A DNA stretch of 20,465 nucleotides from a virus (IMGVR_UViG_3300023284_002928:1-20465), one strand, 5' to 3'. Positions 14,741 through 20,157 are shown, counted from the first letter of the stretch. Notes: generated by a model from the sequence alone, not told the origin. Program-made: numbers and translations.

Positions 14741-14849
14741 TTGCCCCGCAGGTGAAGTGAGTGGTCTTTTTACTTTAGTTGCCCATTCTAACTCATAGAT
14801 AGAGCACACGCTAAAGTATTTTCAGCCATGTTCATTTCCGGCGGGGTGA
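14741..14849 (+). ncRNA. Second structured RNA element between holin-like gene and 43-aa gene
   Basis: CCCCGC (14744-14749) pairs with GCGGGG (14841-14846), extended by wobble and A-U pairs outward (14741-14743 with 14847-14849). Inside, ACTTTAG (14772-14778) pairs perfectly with CTAAAGT (14811-14817), enclosing a 32-nt loop that holds CTC/GAG (14792-14794, 14802-14804). AGGTGAA (14750-14756) can pair, with wobbles, to TTCATTT (14831-14837). There is no open frame across it, and the element ends 21 nt before the next ATG. It may be a leader for that gene or part of one larger RNA with the tRNA-like element upstream. Confidence 0.5.
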
Positions 14850-14870
14850 ATTTTATAAAAACTTTCAATT

Positions 14871-15002
14871 ATGCTTAATATATTTCTTTGGATATTTTTG
14901 ATAGCTGTTATATCATTTCTAATAATAATCATATCCATAGCTTTCTTTGGTCATGGAATAGGTTTTATGCTTCCGCCAGAAAGACCAGGTATAGACGACT
15001 AA
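14871..15002 (+). CDS. 43-aa membrane protein
   Basis: ATG at 14871, TAA at 15000-15002. One long hydrophobic helix spans LWIFLIAVISFLIIIISIAF (about residues 6-25). A polar proline-rich tail, PPERPGIDD, ends the protein. It is the last + strand gene of the late region and faces the minus-strand operon. The AT-rich leader (TATAAAAACTTTCAATT) is like other starts here. Function unknown; a lysis or superinfection role is possible by position. Confidence 0.55.
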   Translation: MLNIFLWIFLIAVISFLIIIISIAFFGHGIGFMLPPERPGIDD

Positions 15003-15132
15003 GTCCGATATGGATAATTGTAGATCGCAGCATCCCTTTTCTATTTTATATTTGTCCCATATAATAATTATTATGTTAAATAGAAGTATCTAAACCACCC
15101 TTTACTCTCCCCTTCTAATATAGAAGTAAGTT
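15003..15132. other. Intergenic region between convergent genes with AT palindromes
   Basis: The + strand late genes end at 15002 and the minus operon ends at 15133. The gap holds a perfect palindrome, ATAATAATTATTAT (15061-15074), and an inverted repeat, CTTCTA-ATA-TAGAAG (15112-15126). Neither has a GC-rich stem with a U-run, so I do not call a terminator. No ORF of note was seen. Confidence 0.5.
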
Positions 15133-15531
15133 TTAGTCAAAAGACCGATCATCTAAGCACTCTCCCCTCTCTGGGGGACTTGAAGCATCAAATAAAGTAA
15201 CCATAGTTGGTCGGGCTGTGACCAGGTTGTCGGTGGGGGGACAGTGCCTGGGTTTGTCATGCTTACGTTGTGCTATCATAATCACTTCCTTTTTTGATGA
15301 CGCAGGTGGGATGGACTGAACCTGCTGTGTTAAATCTACTTTCTTTAACGGGACCACTAAATATTTAAGAAAGTCCTTTGCGGCGAATTCCTTATTGATG
15401 TATTGTGGTACTTGTAGTCGTTCACTATATGCTACCGGATTTTCGTAGACGGCAAATCTTTTCGGGTTCAAGGCATTTTGAATATAGAACTTACCGCTTT
15501 TTCCTATGAAAGATATTGGTTTGCTGGTCAT
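15133..15531 (-). CDS. Unknown protein, third gene of minus operon
   Basis: A 132-aa protein beginning in an ATGA overlap (15528-15531) with the upstream 49-aa gene, which supports translation. The N-terminal 55 residues look globular (SFIGKSGKFYIQNALNPKRF, then NKEFAAKDFLKYLVVPLKK). The C-terminal half from about residue 70 is polar and low in hydrophobics (RKHDKPRHCPPTDNLVTARP), probably disordered. No family was recognised. It runs against the flanking late and early genes, so it belongs to a separate transcription unit. An early control or host-takeover role is plausible but unproven. Confidence 0.6.
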   Translation of the reverse strand: MTSKPISFIGKSGKFYIQNALNPKRFAVYENPVAYSERLQVPQYINKEFAAKDFLKYLVVPLKKVDLTQQVQSIPPASSKKEVIMIAQRKHDKPRHCPPTDNLVTARPTMVTLFDASSPPERGECLDDRSFD

Positions 15532-15677
15532 TTCTTTTTTGTTTTAAACTTAAAATTTTTACCTAATACCCACAATAACATATCTCTACTAACTTTTGCA
15601 GAAGGGACTAACGCATTAAGTGTTTCTAAATCATTAAATATTTTAATCGCTTCTTTAATTTCTTTTTCTGTTCTCAT
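15528..15677 (-). CDS. 49-aa unknown protein, second gene of minus operon
   Basis: ATG at 15677 on the minus strand, TGA at 15530-15528. The sequence is helical and charged: MRTEKEIKEAIKIFNDLETL, then VPSAKVSRDMLLWVLG, ending KFKTKKK. It starts 1 nt after the stop of the zinc-ribbon-like gene and overlaps the next gene by ATGA, so the three genes are clearly co-translated. Family unknown. Confidence 0.6.
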   Translation of the reverse strand: MRTEKEIKEAIKIFNDLETLNALVPSAKVSRDMLLWVLGKNFKFKTKKK

Positions 15678-15678
15678 G

Positions 15679-15909
15679 TTATTTATCTTTAGTGGTTAAT
15701 TGTTTTATGACTAAATTATCTTCATCATCGTAGCTCCAGCATTCAGGACAATAATGCTTATCATCTTCTATGTGCCATTCACCATCTTCATCTAAATATG
15801 CCTTAATCCCACTATCATCTGTAAATGCAACAAATCCCATACCTTCATCCTCCCATTGTTTGCCACAATTATCGCACTTACATCCATACATTGTCATTTC
15901 TACAATCAT
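15679..15909 (-). CDS. Zinc-ribbon-like acidic protein, first gene of minus operon
   Basis: A 76-aa acidic protein with two cysteine pairs, CKCDNCG (about residues 10-16) and HYCPEC (about 52-57), as in small zinc ribbons. Between them is a compact acidic part (GFVAFTDDSG, DEDGEWHIEDDK). Similar small proteins are frequent in Bacteroidota phages with unknown function. A second in-frame ATG (MTMYG, at 15897) could be the start; the ATG at 15909 is kept because it is the first after the leader. A structured leader and a promoter lie upstream on the minus strand, so it is the first gene of a three-gene unit. Confidence 0.7.
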   Translation of the reverse strand: MIVEMTMYGCKCDNCGKQWEDEGMGFVAFTDDSGIKAYLDEDGEWHIEDDKHYCPECWSYDDEDNLVIKQLTTKDK

Positions 15910-15933
15910 GATTATTTAGTTTAATTAAATAAA

Positions 15934-16029
15934 AACCCGCACCAGTGCCACTAATGTTGGTGATCCCAGCAAGAGAAACCTCAAATGGTAAAAGTACGGG
16001 TTCTAAATTTTAGCTTTTTCTGTTGCTGG
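15934..16029 (-). promoter_or_regulatory. Pseudoknot-capable 5' leader with terminator-like hairpin (candidate riboswitch/attenuator)
   Basis: In minus-strand RNA order, CCAGCAACAGAAA (16029-16017) pairs with TTTCTCTTGCTGG (15978-15966), 12 of 13 positions. AACCCGTAC (16002-15994) pairs with GTGCGGGTT (15942-15934), 9 bp with one U-G wobble. The two helices interleave, which makes an H-type pseudoknot possible. The second helix is followed by TTTTATTTAATT, so it resembles an intrinsic terminator just before the start at 15909. On the + strand the wobble becomes an A-C mismatch and no comparable U-run follows, so the minus strand is the functional one. No known riboswitch class was recognised. 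Confidence 0.6.
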
Positions 16030-16045
16030 AATACTTTGATAACCA

Positions 16046-16077
16046 CAAACATAAAACTTAATTTCTTAAAAACAAAA
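16046..16077 (-). promoter_or_regulatory. Bacteroidota-type promoter for the minus operon
   Basis: Minus-strand TTTTG (16077-16073), 19-nt spacer, TATGTTTG (16053-16046), matching TTTG-N19-21-TAnnTTTG. The start would be near 16041, giving a ~130-nt leader that contains the pseudoknot element. Confidence 0.65.
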
Positions 16078-16092
16078 CTTTTAAGGAAAAAA

Positions 16093-16125
16093 TTTGGAAT
16101 ATTTCAGATAGTTTTTTTAACTTTG
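16093..16125 (+). promoter_or_regulatory. Bacteroidota-type promoter for the small RNA
   Basis: TTTG (16093-16096), 21-nt spacer, TAACTTTG (16118-16125). The predicted start near 16130 coincides with the first base of the first hairpin of the candidate small RNA. It is back-to-back with the minus promoter. Confidence 0.65.
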
Positions 16126-16129
16126 TCAA

Positions 16130-16215
16130 GTCGGTGGTGCGACAGAGCCTTAATTGGTTCTCCTTTGTTTATTATTCCCCGTCAGACTACCAAGCATCTG
16201 GCGGGGATTTTTTTT
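16130..16215 (+). ncRNA. Candidate ~85-nt small RNA, three consecutive hairpins
   Basis: A promoter ends 5 nt upstream and a strong intrinsic terminator closes it, with no credible gene between. Hairpin 1: GTCG (16130-16133) with CGAC (16140-16143), loop GTGGTG. Hairpin 2: AGAGCC (16144-16149) with GGTTCT (16156-16161), loop TTAATT. Then a single-stranded CCTTTGTTTATTATT-like linker and the terminator hairpin. The + strand frame 15985-16251 that crosses it is not credible, because it includes the terminator and promoters. The function is unknown; antisense or protein-binding action is possible. Confidence 0.6.
16177..16215 (+). terminator. Intrinsic terminator
   Basis: CCCCGTCAGA (16177-16186) and TCTGGCGGGG (16197-16206) form a 10-bp stem (one G-U) with loop CTACCAAGCA, followed by A and eight T. 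It is the best intrinsic terminator in the window, on the + strand only. Confidence 0.9.
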
Positions 16216-16225
16216 GTAATAAAAC

Positions 16226-16256
16226 TTGTATCTTACAATAACTTTATTTAGCTTTG
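16226..16256 (+). promoter_or_regulatory. Promoter with overlapping operator, upstream of HTH gene
   Basis: TTG (16226-16228), 20-nt spacer, TAGCTTTG (16249-16256). The expected start, 5 nt on, is 16261, the A of the ATG, so the mRNA would be leaderless. The inverted repeat TTGTA-TCT-TACAA (16226-16238) covers the upstream element and probably serves as an operator. Nearly the same 42 nt recur at 16519-16560. Confidence 0.7.
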
Positions 16257-16260
16257 CAGT

Positions 16261-16446
16261 ATGAATCTTAAAGATTTAGAAAATTTAATGTCTGTCTCTC
16301 AATTTGCCAGGAAGCTTAAGGTAAGTCAACAATGGATATGGCAATGTGTACAAGATAGCCGGTTATCAGTTGTAAGGGTTGGCGGTGTACCCTACATAAA
16401 TAAGGACGCAAAAATAAAACCCAAAGGCAAAAAAATTCCTATTTAA
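16261..16446 (+). CDS. Small helix-turn-helix DNA-binding protein
   Basis: A 61-aa protein of the MerR/excisionase-like HTH kind. MSVSQFARKLKVSQQWIWQ (about residues 10-28) gives the two helices of the HTH with a serine before the recognition helix, then VQDSRLSVVRVGGVPYINKD as the wing-like strands. The C-terminus is basic (KIKPKGKKIP). It lies just downstream of one copy of the TTGTA-N3-TACAA site and just upstream of the other. It is therefore a good candidate for the protein that binds them, repressing itself and the early operon; this is inference. The predicted transcript is leaderless. Confidence 0.75.
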   Translation: MNLKDLENLMSVSQFARKLKVSQQWIWQCVQDSRLSVVRVGGVPYINKDAKIKPKGKKIPI

Positions 16447-16519
16447 CATAATTTATTACAAAATCGGCTAAATTTGGCTGGAAACGGCAAAAATAAATTG
16501 AAAATAATCGTACTTTTAC

Positions 16520-16550
16520 TTGTATATTACAATTAAATTATTTATCTTTG
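16520..16550 (+). promoter_or_regulatory. Early promoter with second copy of the operator
   Basis: TTG (16520-16522), 20-nt spacer, TATCTTTG (16543-16550); predicted start near 16555. The inverted repeat TTGTA-TAT-TACAA (16520-16532) is the second operator. 35 of 42 bases in 16519-16560 match 16225-16266. It is followed by the leader ATTAATTAATTAAAAAATC before the ATG at 16578. Confidence 0.75.
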
Positions 16551-16577
16551 TAGTATTAATTAATTAAAAAATCAATT

Positions 16578-16754
16578 ATGAAAACAGGAACTTTGACATC
16601 AAACGGTATAATGTTTAAATGGTGCCTTACAACTCAGCAAGGTGCTCATTATGATTTATTTCCAAGCAAACAGCATACTGAAAAGGACATATATATAGCT
16701 AAGCTGTATATGTGGGACAATTTTGATCCAGTTACACTTAGAGTTATTAAGTAA
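16578..16754 (+). CDS. 58-aa unknown early protein
   Basis: ATG at 16578, TAA at 16752-16754, first gene behind the early promoter. It begins MKTGTLTSNGIMFKWCLTTQ and continues QQGAHYDLFPSK, HTEKDIYIAKLYMWDNFDP. It looks like a small beta-rich fold with one cysteine. No family recognised. Its first 13 nt, ATGAAAACAGGAA, are identical to those of the gene at 17118, perhaps a translation-initiation preference. Confidence 0.6.
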   Translation: MKTGTLTSNGIMFKWCLTTQQGAHYDLFPSKQHTEKDIYIAKLYMWDNFDPVTLRVIK

Positions 16755-16778
16755 TTATATTAATCAAAAATTAAAATC

Positions 16779-17099
16779 ATGGAACTATTAACAAAAGAAT
16801 TGCTAAACAAATTGCCAGCACTTTATGTTAACGATGACAAAAAACCAGAAGAAACAAAAGTAATACTCAAACTTTTTACTCCTGATGCTCAATGCACTTG
16901 GTATATTACAGAATTTGATGGCAAAGATAAATTTTATGGCTTCTGTAATTTAGGTGACGAACAAGGGGCAGAATTGGGATATATTAGTTTAAGGGAATTA
17001 CAAACAATACGAGGTCGGCTTGGACTACCCGTTGAACGAGATAAGTATTGGAATAGCAATACTACCTTAGATAAGGTAATGAATTTTCAAGTTACTTAA
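16779..17099 (+). CDS. DUF2958 family protein
   Basis: A 106-aa protein closely following the DUF2958 pattern. It has a helical start, LLNKLPALY, then TKVILKLFTPDAQCTWYITEFDG (about 26-48), the FYGFCNLGDEQGAELGYISL region with the family's ELGY-x-SL motif, and LGLPVERDKYW (about 81-91) near the end. The family is common on phages, plasmids and integrative elements; its function is unknown. Length is normal for the family. The A/T-rich leader ATATTAATCAAAAATTAAAA precedes the ATG. Confidence 0.8.
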   Translation: MELLTKELLNKLPALYVNDDKKPEETKVILKLFTPDAQCTWYITEFDGKDKFYGFCNLGDEQGAELGYISLRELQTIRGRLGLPVERDKYWNSNTTLDKVMNFQVT

Positions 17100-17117
17100 T
17101 CAGTTAAAAAAGAAACA

Positions 17118-17354
17118 ATGAAAACAGGAATATATCTCACTTTAAAAGAACGAGAAGCATTAGACTTAATAAAATCAACTCCTGGAGGCGAATTACGTCC
17201 ATATAGAAATCCATCAAAGACGTTTTGCTACCGGCTAATAAATAATAGGCATTCTCCAATTACAAATATTAAAGCCAGAATTATTGAAGTATTATATAAT
17301 GCAGATATATTAATTAAAAAAGACGGATATTTTTGTCTTAAAAACCCAAAATAA
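17118..17354 (+). CDS. 78-aa unknown early protein
   Basis: It starts MKTGIYLTLKEREALDLIKS, a helix-rich opening. PSKTFCYRLINNRHSPITNI and a final IEVLYNADILIKKDGYFCL follow. The layout of helices and a terminal two-strand wing resembles small winged-helix proteins, but no family was recognised. It ends in a TAATG overlap with the next gene, consistent with an operon. Confidence 0.6.
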   Translation: MKTGIYLTLKEREALDLIKSTPGGELRPYRNPSKTFCYRLINNRHSPITNIKARIIEVLYNADILIKKDGYFCLKNPK

Positions 17355-17596
17355 TGAAAACAGAGGATGAAATAACTCATTTAACTAAAACAGTTAAGGG
17401 CAAACAAATTCAATGGTATATTAGCCAAGTCCTTCATCCTAAAATGCAACAGGATATTTGGGGTTGCTGGTTAAATTCAAATAAGTACAAACAAGATAAA
17501 ATCAAAAAAGCATTAATATTTTTATATGGCAGGACAAAAAAGTGGAATACAATAAAATGCTTTTTCAAAAAACAAAATGCAGTTTCAACTAACTAA
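17354..17596 (+). CDS. 80-aa unknown basic protein
   Basis: It starts in a TAATG overlap with the previous gene. MKTEDEITHLTKTVKGKQIQ begins the protein, then WYISQVLHPKMQQDIWGCW and a lysine-rich helical end (KQDKIKKALIFLYGRTKKW). High tryptophan and lysine content suggest nucleic-acid contact, but no motif supports a specific function. Confidence 0.55.
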   Translation: MKTEDEITHLTKTVKGKQIQWYISQVLHPKMQQDIWGCWLNSNKYKQDKIKKALIFLYGRTKKWNTIKCFFKKQNAVSTN

Positions 17597-17607
17597 AAAC
17601 TAAAATT

Positions 17608-17784
17608 ATGAAAAAAGAAGAAATATCTTTGCGGGATTATTTTGCTGGAAAAGCTATGCAGGTTTTAATAGAATGTGATTGGAATGTATCAGAAAAAGAT
17701 GAAGAACCAAGAGCTTCCTGTGAATTAATGGCAGAATTTGCTTATGAATACGCAGATGCAATGATTAAAGAAAAAAATAAATGA
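17608..17784 (+). CDS. 58-aa phage protein with SLRDYFAGKAMQ motif
   Basis: ATG at 17608, TGA at 17782-17784, overlapping the next start by ATGA. The sequence has the ISLRDYFAGKAMQVL opening (about 6-20) and the closing AEFAYEYADAMIKEK (about 42-56). This pair of helices recurs in many short phage and prophage proteins annotated as hypothetical. It is probably a small helical protein; role unknown. Its placement directly before the recombination gene is typical of early modules. Confidence 0.7.
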   Translation: MKKEEISLRDYFAGKAMQVLIECDWNVSEKDEEPRASCELMAEFAYEYADAMIKEKNK

Positions 17785-18248
17785 AGGATTTAACTATCAG
17801 GCACACAGCCAAAGTTCAAAGAGGCAAATTGGTGATGGACAACCGGGAATTGTTTAAGTGGGATATGGAGAATTATGAAGGTAAATATATTGAATTAGTA
17901 ATCAAAGGTGTAAAATACACACGATCCAGCAGAATGAACAGATATTATTGGGGAGTGATAATGAAGTCGCTCACAAATTATTTCAATAAGGAGCAGACTT
18001 TCAATAAAAAAATAGACGTGGAGACCGTACACGAGCTAATGAAAATGAGATTTTTAAGCACAAATATATGGACTATGTCCAACGGAGACGAAATGGAGGC
18101 GGTGGAAAGTTCAAAAAATCTCAATAATGAAGAGTTTATTGCTTATTTTGAGAACATCATAGCATGGTCAGCGGAGATGTTCGGACTTGTTATTCCTTTA
18201 CCAAACGAACTAAAAACAACCGAAAATGAAAACATTCCACAAACCTAA
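17781..18248 (+). CDS. NinB/Orf-like recombination protein
   Basis: A 155-aa protein resembling the lambda NinB (Orf) family. RSSRMNRYYWGVIMKSLTNYF (about 48-68) is like the family's N-terminal signature (basic, then a YYWG core). VETVHELMKMRFL (about 80-92) is like its central helix. The region LNNEEFIAYFENIIAWSAEMFGL precedes a VIPLPNE end. Lambda Orf assists RecA loading and can bind single-stranded DNA. The gene is coupled to the small gene before it (ATGA) and overlaps the nuclease gene after it by 23 nt, consistent with a recombination set. Confidence 0.7.
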   Translation: MKDLTIRHTAKVQRGKLVMDNRELFKWDMENYEGKYIELVIKGVKYTRSSRMNRYYWGVIMKSLTNYFNKEQTFNKKIDVETVHELMKMRFLSTNIWTMSNGDEMEAVESSKNLNNEEFIAYFENIIAWSAEMFGLVIPLPNELKTTENENIPQT

Positions 18249-18975
18249 AGAAAATTGTGTAGAATTTTTGGACGAAAGGTTCTACACAAAAGACGGCGAG
18301 ACATTTTATCCGAGTGTAACGACCGTACTTGACGTATATCCCAAAGGATTTGGCTATATACAATGGCTAAAGGACATGGGCAGCAATGCTAGTGAAGTCC
18401 TGGCGAAAGCAGGAGAGCAGGGAACTAAGGTACACAATGCCATTGAAAGGTGTCTAAATGGAGAAGAAGTGTTTTGGACTGAAGCTAATGAACAATATAG
18501 CTTCTTAGAATGGCAGATGATCAATAAGTTTTTGGAGTTTTGGGAAACTTACAAGCCAAAGATTATAGCCGGACCCGAAGTAACTATCATTTCAGACAAA
18601 ATGAAGGTAGGTGGAACTATTGATATTGTCTGCGAAATAGATGGTGTGATGTTTCTAATAGACTACAAGACCTCAAATGGCATCTACAAGACCCATGAAC
18701 TTCAACTATCTGCTTATTGTATGCTGTGGAACGAAGCCAATCCAAGTAATACCATAAACCGCACAGGAATATTATGGCTTAAAGCCCGCACCCGGGGACC
18801 GGATAAAACAGGAAAAAAAATTCAGGGTGCCGGCTGGCAATTAGTAGAATTTGAAAAGCATTATTCAGATAGTTTTAAACTATACGAACACACCCGAAAA
18901 ATATATGATGAGGAAAACCCAAATCCGATGCCAAAGAATTTAATTTATCCTGATAAAATAAAACTAAATAGTTAA
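18226..18975 (+). CDS. PD-(D/E)XK superfamily nuclease (RecB/Cas4-like)
   Basis: A 249-aa protein with the ordered motifs of the PD-(D/E)XK nuclease superfamily: GTKVH (H70), GPEV (E118), GGTID (D133), IDYKTS (D146, K148) and QLSAY (Q160, Y164). D133, D146 and K148 would be the metal-binding and catalytic residues. An opening YPSVTTVLDVYPKG is shared by phage members. No four-cysteine iron-sulfur cluster typical of Cas4 is visible, so it is closer to phage exonuclease-like forms. It probably trims DNA ends for recombination or replication along with the NinB-like and OB-like neighbours. The start at 18226 overlaps the preceding gene by 23 nt and is the first ATG. Confidence 0.85.
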   Translation: MKTFHKPKENCVEFLDERFYTKDGETFYPSVTTVLDVYPKGFGYIQWLKDMGSNASEVLAKAGEQGTKVHNAIERCLNGEEVFWTEANEQYSFLEWQMINKFLEFWETYKPKIIAGPEVTIISDKMKVGGTIDIVCEIDGVMFLIDYKTSNGIYKTHELQLSAYCMLWNEANPSNTINRTGILWLKARTRGPDKTGKKIQGAGWQLVEFEKHYSDSFKLYEHTRKIYDEENPNPMPKNLIYPDKIKLNS

Positions 18976-19010
18976 AAACGGAAAATTTATTGAAGATAAA
19001 ACCTAAGCTA

Positions 19011-19343
19011 ATGAATGGTACAATAATAAAAACCGTAATAATTGATAAGGTAGATTGTAAGGAAACAAAGACCTCGCAAAATAACGGTAAGCAATATTGC
19101 TTCTGCGGAATTGTGATTAATGAAAAATGGTACAATGGTACAATGTGGGAAAAGCAGATTGATATAGTATCACAATGGAAGGCAAAAGATAAATTAACAC
19201 TTGTCTTTTTTCAGGAGGAGTATCAAGGCAAAATATACAGCAAGTTCAAAATACCAACAAAGACGGACTTAATTTATCAAGAAATAGACGCAATCAAAAG
19301 GGAGCTATTTTTGATTAAGGAGCATATTAATTTGAAACCATGA
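19011..19343 (+). CDS. OB-fold-like small protein, possible single-strand binding
   Basis: A 110-aa protein read from the ATG at 19011; an in-frame TTG at 18990 is possible but less likely. The sequence has alternating strands (TIIKTVIIDKVDCKE, then KQYCFCGIVINEKWYNG, then KLTLVFFQEEYQGKIYSKF) and a C-terminal helix, IDAIKRELFLIKEH. The pattern is compatible with a five-strand OB barrel, and the neighbours (nuclease, recombination protein) support DNA binding. This is a fold guess rather than a recognised family. It ends in an ATGA overlap with the next gene. Confidence 0.5.
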   Translation: MNGTIIKTVIIDKVDCKETKTSQNNGKQYCFCGIVINEKWYNGTMWEKQIDIVSQWKAKDKLTLVFFQEEYQGKIYSKFKIPTKTDLIYQEIDAIKRELFLIKEHINLKP

Positions 19344-19633
19344 AAACAAAAATGCAAATAACCTCACTGATCACTTATGATAGTATCCGAGAAGAATTGC
19401 CCCGCAGAGAACGGCAAGTGTTTGAATGTTTTGCTAAAATAGGACCAGCAAATAATAAGCAAGTATCTATTGATACCGGATTAGACATAAATCAGGTAAC
19501 AGGACGCACAAATAAATTGGTTAATAAGAGAAAAAGAATTTACGCCTATGATAAGCAGATAGATTTAATATCCGGCAAGCCGGCAATTAGATGGGCAATA
19601 GTCCCAGCAAATGGACAATTAAAAATATTATAA
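19340..19633 (+). CDS. Winged-helix DNA-binding protein
   Basis: A 97-aa protein with a helical opening, TSLITYDSIREELPRRERQV, typical of small phage winged-helix proteins that start near 'TS..aY..i...l..rq..v'. NNKQVSIDTGLDINQVTGRT (about 33-52) gives the HTH, with the recognition helix at INQVTGRTNKL. A wing follows (KRIYAYDKQIDLISGKPAIRW). It probably binds DNA, perhaps in replication or control. Coupled to the gene before it by ATGA. Confidence 0.7.
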   Translation: MKTKMQITSLITYDSIREELPRRERQVFECFAKIGPANNKQVSIDTGLDINQVTGRTNKLVNKRKRIYAYDKQIDLISGKPAIRWAIVPANGQLKIL

Positions 19634-19634
19634 C

Positions 19635-19946
19635 ATGGAAGCCAAAAAACTTAGCCCTGAGCAATTTAAAGTATTATCTGGTGAAAATCATGGGAATATC
19701 TTTCAAAATAACCCTGTAGGTTATGGAGTGCATCAAGGAGGCATTAATATACACTCCACAGAGCAATTTATGCAGGGGGCAGAAGTCTTATTACAAAATC
19801 TTATAGAATTGGCAAAATTTGAAGTTAAAAAGGAGCAAGCGGGTTCCCGACAAAATACCGAAAAAATAACCTTAATATATAATCTGATTGAGTTCAAAAA
19901 ACAGGAGCTTGCAATGATATACAATTACATCAAAAAATACAGATAA
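19635..19946 (+). CDS. 103-aa unknown protein
   Basis: It starts 1 nt after the winged-helix gene. The N-terminal half is polar and has glycine and asparagine (GENHGNIFQNNPVGYGVHQG). The C-terminal half is helical (QFMQGAEVLLQNLIELAKFE, then IYNLIEFKKQELAMIYNYIK). No family recognised. The operon position supports a real gene. Confidence 0.55.
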   Translation: MEAKKLSPEQFKVLSGENHGNIFQNNPVGYGVHQGGINIHSTEQFMQGAEVLLQNLIELAKFEVKKEQAGSRQNTEKITLIYNLIEFKKQELAMIYNYIKKYR

Positions 19947-19947
19947 A

Positions 19948-20157
19948 ATGAAACTAATATCCAAAGAAATATGTCCGGTAACTGTCCGGGATAGGTTAAT
20001 AAAAAACTTAGCAAGTCAAGACGTAGCTATATGCGACCTTGTGAGAGCGGTAAAATGGGCAGAGGAGAAATGCTTGGAATTGAATGATAGATTAGAAGCA
20101 TTAAAAGCTATTGGAATTATAGGGATACAAAAATTTGAAGAAAAAGATAACCAATGA
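19948..20157 (+). CDS. 69-aa unknown helical protein
   Basis: It begins 1 nt after the previous stop. MKLISKEICPVTVRDRLIKN, then LASQDVAICDLVRAVKWAEE, is followed by LELNDRLEALKAIGI: three probable helices, the last coiled-coil-like. Two cysteines occur, but there is no zinc motif. It ends in an ATGA overlap with the next gene. Function unknown. Confidence 0.55.
   Translation: MKLISKEICPVTVRDRLIKNLASQDVAICDLVRAVKWAEEKCLELNDRLEALKAIGIIGIQKFEEKDNQ

Noticed and set aside
15478-15699. 73-codon + strand open frame
   Set aside because: It lies opposite the coupled minus-strand genes, whose ATGA overlap and spacing show they are the real ones.
15985-16251. 88-codon + strand open frame in the control region
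   Set aside because: It runs through the leader element, two promoters and the intrinsic terminator, and its product resembles no protein. The non-coding reading explains the region better.
16469-16476. Further TAnnTTTG promoter match (TAAATTTG)
   Set aside because: No TTG or TTTG lies 19-21 nt upstream and no gene starts within a short distance.
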